A DNA stretch of 64,000 bases. Origin: Shinella zoogloeoides (GTDB lineage Bacteria; Pseudomonadota; Alphaproteobacteria; Rhizobiales; Rhizobiaceae). Under the pieces are notes generated by a model, which did no database searches, had not been told where the DNA came from, and saw only the letters and a list, made by a program, of their open reading frames with translations. How positions within the stretch are numbered: position 1 is the first letter of the stretch; each line of letters starts with the position of its first letter. Made by a program: the position numbers and the translations under genes. Of the stretch, positions 1 to 11,124 are shown in pieces. The stretch covers positions 2,111,501-2,175,500 of the forward strand of contig NZ_CP132311.1 of assembly GCF_030733845.1 (NCBI RefSeq), given 5' to 3'.

Positions 1-25
1 TGCGAGTCGAAGGCTCGCGAATCAA

Positions 26-60
26 AAACCCGCCGCGTCGCCGCGGCGGGTTTGTCTTTT
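26..60. terminator. Bidirectional-looking rho-independent terminator after aqpZ
   Basis: A perfect 12-bp stem (26-37 pairing with 42-53) closes a TCGC tetraloop. A short A run on the left gives a U tract to transcripts coming from aqpZ on the minus strand, and a T-rich stretch on the right serves plus-strand transcripts. It lies 17 bp past the aqpZ stop codon. Confidence 0.8.
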
Positions 61-69
61 GCGTGGATA

Positions 70-756
70 TCAATCGTTCTCGCCGACGACCTTCCAGATC
101 ACCGCGCCGATGACGGCGCCGAGGATCGGGGCGACCCAGAACAGCCAGAGCTGCGAGAGTGCCGCCGTATCGGCAAAGAGCGCGACGCCCGTCGAGCGGG
201 CGGGGTTCACCGACGTGTTCGTCACCGGGATCGACACGAGGTGGATCAGCGTCAGGCCGAGGCCGATGGCGATGGGCGCGAAACCGACCGGCGCGCGGCC
301 ATGCGTCGAGCCGAGGATGATGATGAGGAAGAAGGCCGTCAGCACGACTTCGGCGACCAGCGCCGCCGTCAGCGAATAGCCGCCCGGCGAGAGCTCGCCA
401 TAGCCGTTCGACGCAAAGCCCCCCGCCTGGAAGCCGGCCTTGCCGGAGGCGATGAGGTAGAGCACGGCGGCGGCCGCGACCGCGCCGACGACCTGCGCCA
501 CGATATAGGGCACGAGGCTTGCGGCCGGGAACTTGCCGGCCACCGTGAGGCCGACGGAAACGGCCGGGTTGAAATGGCCGCCGGAAATGCCGCCCACCGT
601 ATAGGCCATCGTCAGCACCGTCAGGCCGAAGGCGAAGGAGACGCCGAGCAGGCCGATGCCGACCTCCGGGAAGGCGGCGGCCAGAACGGCGCTGCCGCAG
701 CCGCCGAAGACGAGCCAGAACGTGCCGAGGAATTCGGCGGAAAGTTTCTTGAACAT
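70..756 (-). CDS. aqpZ: Aquaporin Z, water channel
   Basis: Inner-membrane water channel of the MIP family, 228 aa, the usual AqpZ length, with six hydrophobic segments. Both signature NPA boxes are present (about residues 63-65 and 184-186, the second followed by Arg187). His172, Thr181 and Phe near 41-43 match the narrow aromatic/arginine filter of water-selective AqpZ rather than a glycerol facilitator. The ATG at 756 is chosen because AGGGGG lies 5 nt upstream and the protein starts like known AqpZ; a longer frame exists but lacks a ribosome site. It follows murB by 116 bp on the same strand, where rhizobial genomes usually carry ddl-ftsQ-ftsA-ftsZ. Confidence 0.93.
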   Translation of the reverse strand: MFKKLSAEFLGTFWLVFGGCGSAVLAAAFPEVGIGLLGVSFAFGLTVLTMAYTVGGISGGHFNPAVSVGLTVAGKFPAASLVPYIVAQVVGAVAAAAVLYLIASGKAGFQAGGFASNGYGELSPGGYSLTAALVAEVVLTAFFLIIILGSTHGRAPVGFAPIAIGLGLTLIHLVSIPVTNTSVNPARSTGVALFADTAALSQLWLFWVAPILGAVIGAVIWKVVGEND

Positions 757-872
757 GAATGCCCCCTGATATGGGCCCCGCTGGAGCGAGGCCTCATCGC
801 GCAACCATCGCGCGATCGAGGATAGCATTCGCTAAACCTTCCTGAACAGAGGCTGAATGAGGCGAAAAAGTG

Positions 873-1847
873 TCAGGCCGTGGCGCGGCCGAGGAATTCC
901 TTGACCTCGTAGCCCGGCATGAAGCGGCCGACACGCTTGATTTCCCATTGCAGCATGATGCCGGAGTGCTCCAGCACGCGGCTGCGCACGGTCTCTCCGA
1001 GATATTCCAGCTCGTAGCCGGTGGCCTGCCCCGTATTGATCATGAAATTGCAATGCATCGGCGACATCTGCGCGCCGCCGATCATCACGCCGCGGCAACC
1101 CGCTTCGTCGATCAGCTTCCAGGCGGAATGTCCCTCGGGGTTCTTGAAGGTCGAGCCGCCGGTCTTCTCGCGAATCGGCTGGACGGTCTCGCGGTGCTGG
1201 CGCACGGCGTCCATCCGGGTGCGGATCTCGTCCTTGTCGCCCGCCTGCCCCTCGAAGACGGCGTGGGTGAAGATGAGATCGGCCGGCGCGGCGGAATGGC
1301 GGTAGGTGTAGCCCATGTCGGCATTCGTCAGCACATGCTGGTTGCCCTTGCGGTCGACGGCATGGACCTCGACGACGAGGTCCTTGGTCTCCCCGCCGTT
1401 CGCCCCGGCATTCATGCGCAGCGCGCCGCCGATCGAGCCGGGAATGCCGTAGTAGAACTCGAAGCCGGCAAAGCCGTGGTCGAGCGCCATGGCGGCGATG
1501 TTCTTGTCCGGGCAGATGGCGCCCGCCTTGATACGGTTGTCGCCGGCAAGCTCGACATCGCCGAAACCCTTGGCCGAAAGGCGCACCACGATGCCCGGAA
1601 TGCCCCCGTCGCGCACCAGCAGGTTGGAGCCGACACCGGTGACGGTCAGCGGCACCTCTTCGGGCACCAGCTTGAGGAAGGTGACGAGATCATCGACGTC
1701 ATGCGGATGGAACATCAGTTCGGCAAGGCCGCCGGCGCGGAACCAAGTGACGCGGTCCATCGGTGCATCCGGCGTCAGGCGGCCGCGGACCTCCTTGATG
1801 CCCTCGCCCAACGACGCCAGAAGTTTCGCACCATCCACCTGCTTCAT
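873..1847 (-). CDS. murB: UDP-N-acetylenolpyruvoylglucosamine reductase
   Basis: FAD enzyme that reduces UDP-GlcNAc-enolpyruvate to UDP-MurNAc with NADPH in the cytoplasm, the second committed step of peptidoglycan precursor synthesis. The 324-aa protein shows the FAD-binding stretch [10 protein letters not shown], the [17 protein letters not shown] loop and the GGSTFKNP motif carrying the serine proton donor. It is the last mur gene of the cluster; its ATG overlaps the murC stop by 4 bp (1844-1847), suggesting translational coupling. Confidence 0.96.
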   Translation of the reverse strand: MKQVDGAKLLASLGEGIKEVRGRLTPDAPMDRVTWFRAGGLAELMFHPHDVDDLVTFLKLVPEEVPLTVTGVGSNLLVRDGGIPGIVVRLSAKGFGDVELAGDNRIKAGAICPDKNIAAMALDHGFAGFEFYYGIPGSIGGALRMNAGANGGETKDLVVEVHAVDRKGNQHVLTNADMGYTYRHSAAPADLIFTHAVFEGQAGDKDEIRTRMDAVRQHRETVQPIREKTGGSTFKNPEGHSAWKLIDEAGCRGVMIGGAQMSPMHCNFMINTGQATGYELEYLGETVRSRVLEHSGIMLQWEIKRVGRFMPGYEVKEFLGRATA

Positions 1848-3259
1848 GCCACCTGCCCCGAAATGCCTGCCAGTTCACCCGGCAGCGCCTGCGCCCAATA
1901 CGTGATACTGCCAGCCCCCAAGAGAACCACAAAGTCGCCCGGCTTTGCAATGCCGGCGACGATCTCGGCCAGTGCCTCGGGCGAGGCGAGGAACCGCGCG
2001 TCGCGGTGGCCGCCCGACTTGATGCGGGAAACCAGCTCTTCCGCGCTGACGCCCTCGATAGGGTCTTCGCCCGCCGCATAGACCGGCGCGATCATGATCG
2101 TGTCGGCATCGTTGAAGCAGCCGGCGAACTCCTCGAAGAGGCTCGCCACGCGGCTATAGCGGTGCGGCTGGTGCACGGCGATGATTCGGCCCGAGCAGGC
2201 CTCGCGTGCAGCGCGCAGCACGGCCTTGATCTCCACCGGATGATGGCCGTAGTCGTCATAGACGCTGACGCCGTTCCAGCTTCCCGTCAGGGTGAAGCGG
2301 CGCTTGACGCCGCCGAAGCTTGCAAGCCCCTTGGCGATCAGCTCCGGCGAGATGCCGAGGCGCTGCGCGACGGCAATGGCCGCCGTCGCGTTGGAAACGT
2401 TGTGCCGGCCCGGCATCGGCAGGCGCAGGTCCTTCAGCGCGATCACCTGGCCGGTGCGGCGGCGGCGGATATCGACGTCGAAGACGGAGGTCGCGCCGTC
2501 CATGCGGATATTGCCGAAACGCACGTCGGCCTGCGGGTTCTCGCCATAGGTGATGACCTTGCGGTCCTCGATGCGGCTGACCATGGCCTGCACTTCCGGA
2601 TGATCGAGGCACATCACGCCGAACCCGTAGAACGGCACGTTCTCGACGAACTGGCGGAAGGCCGCGCGCACGGCATCGAAATTGCCGTAATGGTCGAGAT
2701 GTTCAGGGTCGATATTGGTGACGACGGCGATGTCGGCGGGCAGCTTCAGGAAGGTGCCGTCCGATTCGTCGGCCTCCACCACCATCCACTCGCCCTCGCC
2801 CATGCGGGCATTGGTGCCGTAGGCGTTGATGATGCCGCCGTTGATGACGGTCGGGTCGAGCCCGCCGGCTTCCAGCAGCGTCGCGACCATCGAGGTCGTC
2901 GTCGTCTTGCCGTGCGTGCCGCCGATGGCGATGGCATTGCGGAAGCGCATCAGCTCGGCCAGCATTTCGGCCCGGCGCACGACTGGCAGCAGTTTTTCCC
3001 GCGCGGCGATCAGCTCGGGATTGCTCTTCCGGATCGCGGTGGAGACGACGACCACTTCGGCATCGCCGAGGTTCTCGGCCTTGTGGCCGACGAAGACGTC
3101 AATGCCCTTGTCGCGCAGGCGCTGCACGTTGGCGCTGTCCGCCTGGTCGGAGCCCTGGACGCGGTGGCCGAGATTGTGCAGCACTTCGGCAATGCCGCTC
3201 ATGCCGATGCCGCCAATGCCGATGAAATGAACGAGCCCTATGCTCTGCGGCATCTTCAT
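1844..3259 (-). CDS. murC: UDP-N-acetylmuramate--L-alanine ligase
   Basis: Cytoplasmic Mur ligase that adds L-alanine to UDP-MurNAc using ATP. At 471 aa it has family length. Visible are the N-terminal UDP-binding glycine motif GIGGIGMSG (near residues 14-22), the ATP P-loop [10 protein letters not shown] (near 112-121) and the conserved [11 protein letters not shown] segment typical of MurC. It overlaps murG upstream and murB downstream by 4 bp each. ATG at 3259 is used; an ATG two codons later (MPQS) is also possible. Confidence 0.97.
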   Translation of the reverse strand: MKMPQSIGLVHFIGIGGIGMSGIAEVLHNLGHRVQGSDQADSANVQRLRDKGIDVFVGHKAENLGDAEVVVVSTAIRKSNPELIAAREKLLPVVRRAEMLAELMRFRNAIAIGGTHGKTTTTSMVATLLEAGGLDPTVINGGIINAYGTNARMGEGEWMVVEADESDGTFLKLPADIAVVTNIDPEHLDHYGNFDAVRAAFRQFVENVPFYGFGVMCLDHPEVQAMVSRIEDRKVITYGENPQADVRFGNIRMDGATSVFDVDIRRRRTGQVIALKDLRLPMPGRHNVSNATAAIAVAQRLGISPELIAKGLASFGGVKRRFTLTGSWNGVSVYDDYGHHPVEIKAVLRAAREACSGRIIAVHQPHRYSRVASLFEEFAGCFNDADTIMIAPVYAAGEDPIEGVSAEELVSRIKSGGHRDARFLASPEALAEIVAGIAKPGDFVVLLGAGSITYWAQALPGELAGISGQVA

Positions 3260-4377
3260 GGCCGTTCTCCCTTGAATTGTGCGATCGTCCTGCCGCCCGC
3301 AATAGCCTCAACCATCAAGGCGAGCAAGCGCGCGGCATCCGGTTTGCCCGCCTTTCTGGCGTTGGCGGCCATCGCCACCATGCCGGAGGGATCGTGCATC
3401 GCCTTGGAAACGATACCCGCGAGACGCTCGGTGGAAAGCTCCGATTGCGGTATCACCTTCGCCCCGCCGCCGGATGCGAGCGCGGCGGCATTGGCTGCCT
3501 GGTCGTGATCCAGAGCATGGGGATAGGGCACGAGGATGGCCGGGCGGCCGATGACCGAGACTTCGGAAACCGTCGAGGCGCCGGACCGGCTGATGACGAG
3601 ATGCGCATGGCCGATGCGCGCGGCCATGTCGTTGAAGAAGGGCGAGACATCCGCCGGGATGGCGAGATCGGCATAGCTGCGCACCACCTCGTCGCTGTCT
3701 TCCGGCCGCGCCTGCTGCGTGATCTTCATCCGCGCCCGGTCGGCGGGCTCCAGGGCCGCGATCGCCGAGGGGATGGCCTTGGAGAAGAACTGCGCGCCCT
3801 GGCTGCCGCCGAAGACGACGAGGCGGAATTCACCGTCTGCGGAGGCTTCGTAAGGAATGGTCGCGGCCTCGAGCACGGCGGGGCGCACCGGATTGCCGGT
3901 GGTCACCGTCTTGTCGGCATATTGCCCACCCGTCTCGGGCAGGAAGCCGCCGGCGATCGCCTTGACGCGGGCGGCGAGCGCCTTGTTGGCGCGGCCCATC
4001 ACGGCGTTCTGCTCGTGGATCATCGAGGGGATGCCCATGCCGGTGGCGGCGAGCAGCGGCGGCACGGTCGGATAGCCGCCGAACCCAACGACGACCTTCG
4101 GCTTCAGCCGCGCCATCAGTTTTCGCGCGGCGCGGATGCCCTTCCAGAGGGTGAACAGGGACCTTGCGACGCTGACCGGGTTCTTCGAGCCGATCGTCGC
4201 GGACGGCACGACATGGATCTCGTCCGCCGGGAACTTTCCGGCGAAACGCTCGGCGCGGCTGTCCGTGACGAGATGCACGGACCAGCCGCCGGCCTTCAGC
4301 TCATGCGCCAGCGCCTCTGCGGGAAAGAGATGGCCGCCGGTACCACCGGCGGCAAGAAGAACGATGCCTTTGTCCAT
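3256..4377 (-). CDS. murG: Lipid II synthase (undecaprenyldiphospho-muramoylpentapeptide GlcNAc transferase)
   Basis: Peripheral inner-membrane glycosyltransferase (GT28) that converts lipid I to lipid II. The 373-aa product has the N-terminal glycine-rich loop [10 protein letters not shown] (residues 11-20), the GGSQGA loop of the C-terminal UDP-GlcNAc domain and the [10 protein letters not shown] donor-binding segment. It sits between ftsW (9-bp gap) and murC (4-bp overlap). Confidence 0.97.
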   Translation of the reverse strand: MDKGIVLLAAGGTGGHLFPAEALAHELKAGGWSVHLVTDSRAERFAGKFPADEIHVVPSATIGSKNPVSVARSLFTLWKGIRAARKLMARLKPKVVVGFGGYPTVPPLLAATGMGIPSMIHEQNAVMGRANKALAARVKAIAGGFLPETGGQYADKTVTTGNPVRPAVLEAATIPYEASADGEFRLVVFGGSQGAQFFSKAIPSAIAALEPADRARMKITQQARPEDSDEVVRSYADLAIPADVSPFFNDMAARIGHAHLVISRSGASTVSEVSVIGRPAILVPYPHALDHDQAANAAALASGGGAKVIPQSELSTERLAGIVSKAMHDPSGMVAMAANARKAGKPDAARLLALMVEAIAGGRTIAQFKGERP

Positions 4378-4386
4378 TCGAAACCC

Positions 4387-5541
4387 TTATTCAGCGGGCG
4401 CCACGATGCCGCCGCGGAAGAGGCTGCGCTCGGAGGCGCGCTTTTCCGGCCGGTGGCGGGTCAGCGCCAGGATGAAGCCGGCTGTCACGCAGATCGCGAC
4501 CATCGACGAGCCGCCATAGGAGATCAGCGGTAGCGTCATGCCCTTGGCCGGCAGCAGTTCCAGGTTCACGCCGATATTGATCATCGACTGCGTGCCGAGC
4601 AGCAGTACGAGGCCGGCGACGGCGAAACGCGTGAAATCGTTGCGCTCCTTGAAGGCATGGTTGAGGCCGCGCATCACCACGAAGGCGAAGACCAGCACGA
4701 TGACCATGCAGAAGATGATGCCGAACTCCTCGGCGGCGACCGAGAAGATGAAGTCGGTATGGCTGTCCGGGATGATGCGCTTGACGGTGCCCTCGCCCGG
4801 CCCCTGGCCGAACCAGTCGCCGCGGATGATGGCCTCGCGCGCCGTATCCATCTGGAACGTGTCGCCTTCGCCGGTGAGGAACTTGTCGATACGCGCCGCC
4901 ACGTGCGGCAGGAAGGTGTAGGCCGTTAGCAGGCCGCCCACCGCGGCGCCGCCGAGGATGATGATCCACAGCCACGGCATGCCGGCCATGAAGAACATGC
5001 CGCCCCACACGGCGGCGGTGAGGATGGTCTGGCCGAGGTCGGGCTGGGCGACCAGCAGCGCGGCGACGATGCCGAAGAGGATGATTGCGAAGAGGTTGCC
5101 GGGGATTTCCGGCTGGCGGGCGTGCTCGGCGAAGAGCCATGCGCAGATGATGACGAAGGCCGGCTTCATGAATTCCGACGGCTGGATGGAGAAGCTGCCG
5201 ATCGATATCCAGCGCCGCGAGCCCTTGACCTCGACGCCGAAGAACAGCGCCAGCACCATAGCCGCCAGCGAAAGGACGAGAAGGATCATCGCCGCCCGGC
5301 GCACCTGCCGGGGCGACAGGAAGGAGATGCCGAACATCACGGCGATGGCCGGCAGCAGGAACAGGGCGTGGCGCTTGACGAAGTGGAAACTGTCGAGCCC
5401 GAGACGCTCGGCGACCGCCGGGCTTGCCGCGAAAGACAGCATGAAACCGAGGCCCATCAGCACGATGAAGGCCGCGAGGAAGAACCGGTCTATCGTCCAG
5501 AACCAGTCCGCCAATGCACCGCGTTCGGCACGACTAACCAT
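4387..5541 (-). CDS. ftsW: Division-specific SEDS glycosyltransferase FtsW
   Basis: SEDS-family inner-membrane protein that polymerises lipid II at the septum together with FtsI. The 384-aa protein is strongly hydrophobic with about ten membrane segments and contains the FtsW/RodA signature region (GSRRWISIGSFSIQPSEFMK) and a late periplasmic loop ending LPLISYGGSS. Its place between murD and murG matches the standard dcw order. Confidence 0.95.
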   Translation of the reverse strand: MVSRAERGALADWFWTIDRFFLAAFIVLMGLGFMLSFAASPAVAERLGLDSFHFVKRHALFLLPAIAVMFGISFLSPRQVRRAAMILLVLSLAAMVLALFFGVEVKGSRRWISIGSFSIQPSEFMKPAFVIICAWLFAEHARQPEIPGNLFAIILFGIVAALLVAQPDLGQTILTAAVWGGMFFMAGMPWLWIIILGGAAVGGLLTAYTFLPHVAARIDKFLTGEGDTFQMDTAREAIIRGDWFGQGPGEGTVKRIIPDSHTDFIFSVAAEEFGIIFCMVIVLVFAFVVMRGLNHAFKERNDFTRFAVAGLVLLLGTQSMINIGVNLELLPAKGMTLPLISYGGSSMVAICVTAGFILALTRHRPEKRASERSLFRGGIVAPAE

Positions 5542-5555
5542 GTCTCTTCCCTCGC

Positions 5556-6953
5556 TTAAACCTCGACCAGCATGGACACGCCGGGCAGTGCCGCGACATG
5601 TCTCACGAAGGCGTCGCCTCTGACTTCAAAGTTCTTGTACTGGTCGAAGCTTGCGCAAGCCGGGGACAGCAGAACGGCAACGGGGCCGCTTCCATCCTTG
5701 CCGGCATCCGCCGCCGCGTCCTCGACGGCACGCTCCAGCGTGCCGGCAATCTCGAAAGGCACCGTCTCGCCGAGCGTCGCCGCAAAGGCCGGCGCCGCCT
5801 CGCCGATGAGATAGGCCTTGGCAATCTTCGGGAAGAAGCCGCCAAGGGTGGATATGCCGCCCTCCTTCGGCACGCCGCCGGCGATCCAGTAGATGCGTTC
5901 GAAGCTCGAAAGCGCCGGGGCGGCGGCATCGGCATTCGTCGCCTTGGAATCGTTGACGAAGAGCGTGTCACCCTTGCGCCCTACCGGCTGCATGCGGTGC
6001 TTCAGTCCAGGGAACGAGGCGAGCCCCGCGCGGATCTCGTCCTCGCCGACGCCCACCGCCAAGCACGCCGCAACGGCGGCGGCCGCGTTCTGCGCATTGT
6101 GGCTTCCGCGCAGCGTCTGGATCGACGAAAGGTCGGCGATCGCACGCGTCGCCCCGCTTTGTGCCAGGACAAGGCGCGCGCCATCCGCATAGATGCCGTC
6201 GGCCAGCACGTTGCGCCTGGATATGCGCACGACTTTCGTGCCGGTCCGCTCGACGCGGTCGGCGATCATCGCGCAGAACGTATCGTCGACGCCGACGATG
6301 GCCGTGCTGCTGCCCGCGACCAGCCGCTCCTTGACGTCGGCATAGTGCTGCATCGTGCCGTGGCGGTCGAGATGGTCGGGCGTCAGGTTGAGCAGGATGC
6401 CGGCGGACGGATTGAGCGTCGGGGCAAGGTCGATCTGGTAGGACGAGCACTCCACCACATAGAAGCGGCCGGCCTTCGGCGGATCGAGCGTCAGCACGGC
6501 CGTGCCGATATTGCCGCCGAGCTGCGTGTCGCGGCCGCTCGCCTTGAGGATATGGGCGATCAGCGCCGTGGTGGTCGACTTGCCGTTCGTGCCGGTGATG
6601 GCGATGAAGGGGCAATCGGGCGCATGCGCCCGGCGCTCGCGCACGAAAAGCTCGACGTCGCCGACAACCTCGACGCCGGCCGCACGCGCGAGGTCGGCGC
6701 TCCAGTGCGGCTTGGGATGGGTCAGCGGCACGCCGGGTGACAGCACCAGCGCATCAATGGCCTTCCAGTCGAGCTTGCGCAGGTCGCCGGTCCTGATGCC
6801 GGCGGCGGATGCGTTCTCGACGCTCGCCGGATTGTCGTCCCAGGCGATGACGTCGGCGCCGCCCGCGGCAAGCGCCAGCGCCGTCGCAAGGCCGGAGCCG
6901 CCGAGCCCGAAGAGCGCGACGGCCTTGCCTTTGAATGTGGTGACGGGGATCAT
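5556..6953 (-). CDS. murD: UDP-N-acetylmuramoylalanine--D-glutamate ligase
   Basis: Cytoplasmic Mur ligase adding D-glutamate to UDP-MurNAc-L-Ala. The 465-aa protein starts with a nucleotide-binding GLGGSG loop (residues 16-21), has the P-loop [14 protein letters not shown] and the later [11 protein letters not shown] motif typical of MurD. It is 14 bp upstream of ftsW and 6 bp after mraY in transcription order. Confidence 0.96.
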   Translation of the reverse strand: MIPVTTFKGKAVALFGLGGSGLATALALAAGGADVIAWDDNPASVENASAAGIRTGDLRKLDWKAIDALVLSPGVPLTHPKPHWSADLARAAGVEVVGDVELFVRERRAHAPDCPFIAITGTNGKSTTTALIAHILKASGRDTQLGGNIGTAVLTLDPPKAGRFYVVECSSYQIDLAPTLNPSAGILLNLTPDHLDRHGTMQHYADVKERLVAGSSTAIVGVDDTFCAMIADRVERTGTKVVRISRRNVLADGIYADGARLVLAQSGATRAIADLSSIQTLRGSHNAQNAAAAVAACLAVGVGEDEIRAGLASFPGLKHRMQPVGRKGDTLFVNDSKATNADAAAPALSSFERIYWIAGGVPKEGGISTLGGFFPKIAKAYLIGEAAPAFAATLGETVPFEIAGTLERAVEDAAADAGKDGSGPVAVLLSPACASFDQYKNFEVRGDAFVRHVAALPGVSMLVEV

Positions 6954-6959
6954 CGGACC

Positions 6960-8060
6960 TTACCGCAGCTTGAGCGTGGAAAGGCCGACCAGCGCCAGCA
7001 CGACGGCGATGATCCAGAAGCGGACGACGACCTGGCTTTCCGTCCAGCCCTTCTTCTCGAAGTGGTGATGGATCGGGGCCATCAGGAAGACGCGCTTTCC
7101 CGTGAGCTTGAACGAGGCGACCTGGATGATGACCGACAGGGTCTCCATGACGAACAGACCGCCGATGATCGCCATGACGATCTCGTGCTTGGTGGCGACG
7201 GCGACCGAACCGATCAGGCCGCCCAGCGCCAGCGAGCCGGTATCGCCCATGAAGATGGCGGCGGGCGGCGCGTTGAACCAGAGGAAACCGAGACCCGCAC
7301 CGATGACCGCGCCGAGCACGACGGCGAGCTCACCCGTGCCGGGCACGAAATGGATCTGCAGGTAGTTCGAAAACACCGCATTACCCGCGAGATAGGCGAT
7401 GAGGCCGAAGGCCGCCGCGGAGATCATCACCGGAACGGTGGCAAGGCCGTCGAGGCCGTCGGTCAGGTTCACGGCATTGCCGGCGGCGACGATGACGAAG
7501 CCGCCGAAGAGTATGAAGAAGATGCCGAGATTGACCATCACGTCCTTGAAGAAGGGAAAGGTGATGGACGAGCCGAAGGTCGAGCCCGCCGCTCCGGCCG
7601 AAAGCGAGGCGCGCATCATGAAATAGGTCGCAGCGCCCGCGATGACGAATTCGAGGGCAAGGCGGGCCTTGCCGGAAAAGCCCTTGTCCGTCTGCTTGGT
7701 GACCTTGAGATAATCGTCGTAGAAGCCGATGGCGCCGAAGCCGAGCGTCACGAGCAGCGTGGCCACCACGTAGACGTTGGAAAGGTCCGCCCAGAGCAGT
7801 GCGCTGCCGACGATGCCCGCCAGGATCATCAGACCGCCCATGGTCGGCGTGCCGGCCTTCTTGAAGTGGGTCTGCGGCCCGTCGGCGCGGATCGGCTGGC
7901 CCTTGCCCTGGCGGATGCGTAGCGACGAGATGATCATCGGTCCGAACAGGAAGACGATGGTGGCCGAGGTGAACAGCGCAGCGCCCGTCCGGAAGGTAAT
8001 GTAGCGAAACAGGTTGAACACCTGAACGGTGTCAGCCAGCTCGACGAGCCAAAGCAGCAT
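6960..8060 (-). CDS. mraY: Phospho-N-acetylmuramoyl-pentapeptide transferase (lipid I synthase)
   Basis: Integral membrane enzyme that transfers phospho-MurNAc-pentapeptide to undecaprenyl phosphate. The 366-aa protein has about ten membrane segments, the catalytic FYDDYLK motif, the [10 protein letters not shown] motif and the C-terminal HHHFEKKGW histidine motif of MraY. ATG at 8060 is chosen since homologues start LLWLVEL at this point and AAGGGTG precedes it; the frame runs 22 codons further upstream without support. Confidence 0.96.
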   Translation of the reverse strand: MLLWLVELADTVQVFNLFRYITFRTGAALFTSATIVFLFGPMIISSLRIRQGKGQPIRADGPQTHFKKAGTPTMGGLMILAGIVGSALLWADLSNVYVVATLLVTLGFGAIGFYDDYLKVTKQTDKGFSGKARLALEFVIAGAATYFMMRASLSAGAAGSTFGSSITFPFFKDVMVNLGIFFILFGGFVIVAAGNAVNLTDGLDGLATVPVMISAAAFGLIAYLAGNAVFSNYLQIHFVPGTGELAVVLGAVIGAGLGFLWFNAPPAAIFMGDTGSLALGGLIGSVAVATKHEIVMAIIGGLFVMETLSVIIQVASFKLTGKRVFLMAPIHHHFEKKGWTESQVVVRFWIIAVVLALVGLSTLKLR

Positions 8061-8175
8061 TGTCACCCTTTCCCCAAAAGGTTCCCCTGATCGTCCCGGC
8101 GTGACGACCGCGGACGAGAGAAGCAAATTTCAAAAAAGATAAGGTCCGGCGGACGTCTGCCCGGCCGAACCTCCC

Positions 8176-9609
8176 TCAACTCTCGCGCACCCTCTCGGGG
8201 AGCGCCGGATATTTGTCAAGCAGGGCCGCCACGATGCGGCTGAATCCCGTGCCCTTGGACGATTTGACCACCAGCACGTCGCCCGGCCGCACCGCATCGA
8301 GCGCATGGGCGGCGAGTTGGTCGGCGGTTTCGCGATATTCCGTTTCGACACCTTCCGGCAGCATGTCCCGCAGCGCCGCCATGTCGGGTCCCCCGAGCCA
8401 GACGTCGCCGACCCCAGCCGCGAGCAGAGGTTCGGCAAGGCCGGCATGCACGGCGGGAGAATGCTCGCCCATCTCCAGCATGTCGCCGAGGACCGCGATG
8501 CGGCGGCCGGTGCCATGCGGTTCGGCGTCGCGCAGCAGCGAAATCGCCGCGCGCATGGAGGCCGGGTTGGCATTGTAGCTTTCGTCGATCAGCGTGAACC
8601 AGCCGCCGTCCTTGGCGAGGCGATAGCGCCGGCCGCGCCCCTTCTCCGCCTGCATGGTCGCAAGGCCCGCCATCGCCTTCTCGATGTCGCCGCCGGCAAG
8701 ATGCACGGCGCCGAGCACGGCCACGGCGTTTTCGGCGATGTGCCGGCCGGGCGCGCCCATCGGCACTTCCAGCGTCTGGCCCCCGACCGCGGCGCGCAGC
8801 AAGCTGCCATCAGCGGTGCTGATGAAATCGAGCAGGCGGAATTCCGCCTGCGGATCGGCGCCGAAACCGTGGATATGAGACACGCCGGCCGCCTGCGCCG
8901 CCTTTTCGAGGAAGGCGAACTGTTCGTTGTCGCGATTGAGCAGCGCATGGCCGCCCGGCACGACGCCTTCGAAGATTTCCGCCTTGGCGCCGGCGATCTC
9001 TTCAAGGTCGCGGAAATTGCCGAGATGGGCCGCCGCGATGGTGGTCACGATCGCCACATGCGGGCGCACCATGCCGACCAGCGGGCGTATCTCGCCGACA
9101 TGGTTCATGCCGATCTCGAAGATACCGTAATCGGTGGTCTCCGGCATGCGGGCGAGCGTGAGCGGCACGCCCCAGTGATTGTTGAAGGAAGCGACGGAGG
9201 CATGCACGCTGCCTGAGGGGGCAAGCGCCTGCCGCAGCATCTCCTTGGTCGTCGTCTTGCCGACGGAGCCGGTGACGGCGATGATGCGGGCGGCGGTGCG
9301 GTCGCGCGCCGCACAGCCGAGATCGACGAGCGCCTGAAGCACGTCCGGCACCACGATCATCGGCGTGACGAGACGGCCGAGCGCCGGCAGCTTGCCCTCG
9401 CTGACGACGAGCAGCCCCGCGCCGTTGGCGATGGCGAAGCTCGCGAAATCGTGGCCGTCGACGCGGTCACCCTTGATGGCGAAGAAGGCTTCGCCGGGCG
9501 AAATCGCGCGGCTGTCGATGGAAATGCCCGAAATGCCCTGCGGCAGGTTGCCGATGGGGCGGCCGCGCGTCGCCGCAACGAGATCAGCGCTGGTCCAGAG
9601 CCATGTCAC
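8176..9609 (-). CDS. murF: UDP-MurNAc-tripeptide--D-alanyl-D-alanine ligase
   Basis: Cytoplasmic Mur ligase that adds D-Ala-D-Ala to complete the pentapeptide precursor. The 477-aa protein has the P-loop [11 protein letters not shown] and the [13 protein letters not shown] segment typical of MurF. The start is GTG at 9609, forming a GTGA overlap with the murE stop; the nearby ATG at 9604 is out of frame. A 115-bp gap separates it from mraY. Confidence 0.96.
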   Translation of the reverse strand: MTWLWTSADLVAATRGRPIGNLPQGISGISIDSRAISPGEAFFAIKGDRVDGHDFASFAIANGAGLLVVSEGKLPALGRLVTPMIVVPDVLQALVDLGCAARDRTAARIIAVTGSVGKTTTKEMLRQALAPSGSVHASVASFNNHWGVPLTLARMPETTDYGIFEIGMNHVGEIRPLVGMVRPHVAIVTTIAAAHLGNFRDLEEIAGAKAEIFEGVVPGGHALLNRDNEQFAFLEKAAQAAGVSHIHGFGADPQAEFRLLDFISTADGSLLRAAVGGQTLEVPMGAPGRHIAENAVAVLGAVHLAGGDIEKAMAGLATMQAEKGRGRRYRLAKDGGWFTLIDESYNANPASMRAAISLLRDAEPHGTGRRIAVLGDMLEMGEHSPAVHAGLAEPLLAAGVGDVWLGGPDMAALRDMLPEGVETEYRETADQLAAHALDAVRPGDVLVVKSSKGTGFSRIVAALLDKYPALPERVRES

Positions 9610-11057
9610 CGGTCGAACTCCTCCAAGGCCTTGCGCAGTTCGGCATGATCGGAGAAGGGCAGCGTCACGGCGCCGACGGTCTGGCCTTCCTCATGTCCCT
9701 TGCCGGCGACAATCAGCGTATCGCCGGACTGCAGCATCCGGACGGCATTGCGGATCGCCTCCGCGCGGTCGCCGATCTCGCTCGCCCCCTTGGCCGCGGC
9801 CATGATCTCGGAGCGGATGACGGCGGGAACTTCCGAGCGCGGATTGTCGTCGGTCACGATCACCACGTCGGCAAGGCGCGTGGCGATCTCGCCCATGATT
9901 GGCCGCTTGCCCTTGTCGCGGTCGCCGCCGCAGCCGAAGACAACGATGACGCGGCCCGTCGTGAAGGGGCGCACGGAGGTCAGCACGTTTTCCAGCGCAT
10001 CCGGCTTGTGGGCATAGTCGACATAGGCGAGCGCGCCGTTCTTCGCATGGCCGACCAGTTCGAGGCGGCCCGAAGCGCCGATCAGCTTTTCCAGCGCCGC
10101 CATGGCGGTGGCAGCGGGAACGCCGGTCGACATGGCAAGGCCGGCGGCGACAAGCGCATTGGCCACCTGGAAATCGCCGGCGAGCGGAATGTGCACTTCG
10201 AAGATATCATCGCCGACGTGGATTTCGGCGGTCTGCTTGTGGCGGAAATGCTCGACGCGCTTCAGCGCGAGATAGTCGCCCTTGCGGCCGACGGTGCGCA
10301 CGTCGAGGCCGGCCTTGCGCGCCGCGTCGATCGCCACGCCCGACCATTCGTCGTCGGCATAGATGACGGCCGGGCCGCCCTTCGGCAGCAGCGTATCGAA
10401 CAGCCGCATCTTGGAGGCCATGTAGTGCTCGACCGTCGGATGGTAGTCCATGTGGTCGCGGCCGAGATTGGTGAAGGCGGCGGCGGCGAGCTTCACGCCG
10501 TCGAGGCGCGACTGGTCGAGGCCGTGGCTGGAGGCCTCCATCGCCGCATGGGTGACGCCGGCATCGGCAAGCTCTGCGAGCAGCGCATGCAGCGAGACCG
10601 GATCGGGCGTCGTCAGCGAGCCATAGTCGTTGCGGCCGGGCGCGACGACGCCGGTCGTGCCGATCATCGCGGCCGGGTGGCCGGCATGCGCCCAGATCTG
10701 ACGCGTGAAGGAGGCGACGGAGGTTTTTCCCGCCGTCCCGGTGACGGCGACCATCGTTTCCGGCTGGCGGCCATGGAAGCGGGCGGCGGCAAGCGCCAGG
10801 AAACGGCGGGGTTCGGCAACGGCAATGACCGGCACGGCCGCTTCGGCGGAAGGACCCTCGGCGACGACGACGGCGCTGGCACCGCGGGAAACCGCATCGG
10901 CGATGAAGGCGCTGCCATTGGCCCTGGTGCCGGAAAGGGCAACGAAGAGATCGCCCGGCCTCACCGTCCGGCTGTCGCTCGTGATGCCGCTTATCTCCGT
11001 GGAGGCCGCGGCGCTCGAGAGGTCGGTTTCGGGTCCGGCGAGGTCACTGATCTTCAT
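9606..11057 (-). CDS. murE: UDP-MurNAc-L-Ala-D-Glu--meso-diaminopimelate ligase
   Basis: Cytoplasmic Mur ligase adding the third stem-peptide residue. The 483-aa protein has the P-loop [13 protein letters not shown] and the DNPR motif (in DDNPRSE) that recognises meso-diaminopimelate, so the cell wall is predicted to be the usual Gram-negative DAP type. It overlaps murF by 4 bp and is 67 bp downstream of ftsI. Confidence 0.96.
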   Translation of the reverse strand: MKISDLAGPETDLSSAAASTEISGITSDSRTVRPGDLFVALSGTRANGSAFIADAVSRGASAVVVAEGPSAEAAVPVIAVAEPRRFLALAAARFHGRQPETMVAVTGTAGKTSVASFTRQIWAHAGHPAAMIGTTGVVAPGRNDYGSLTTPDPVSLHALLAELADAGVTHAAMEASSHGLDQSRLDGVKLAAAAFTNLGRDHMDYHPTVEHYMASKMRLFDTLLPKGGPAVIYADDEWSGVAIDAARKAGLDVRTVGRKGDYLALKRVEHFRHKQTAEIHVGDDIFEVHIPLAGDFQVANALVAAGLAMSTGVPAATAMAALEKLIGASGRLELVGHAKNGALAYVDYAHKPDALENVLTSVRPFTTGRVIVVFGCGGDRDKGKRPIMGEIATRLADVVIVTDDNPRSEVPAVIRSEIMAAAKGASEIGDRAEAIRNAVRMLQSGDTLIVAGKGHEEGQTVGAVTLPFSDHAELRKALEEFDR

Positions 11058-11124
11058 TGTCCGCTCTATATGCTTTCTGTTGGCAGCCGTTCCGCCCCAC
11101 GAATCGGCGTCCTGTCATCTCCAT

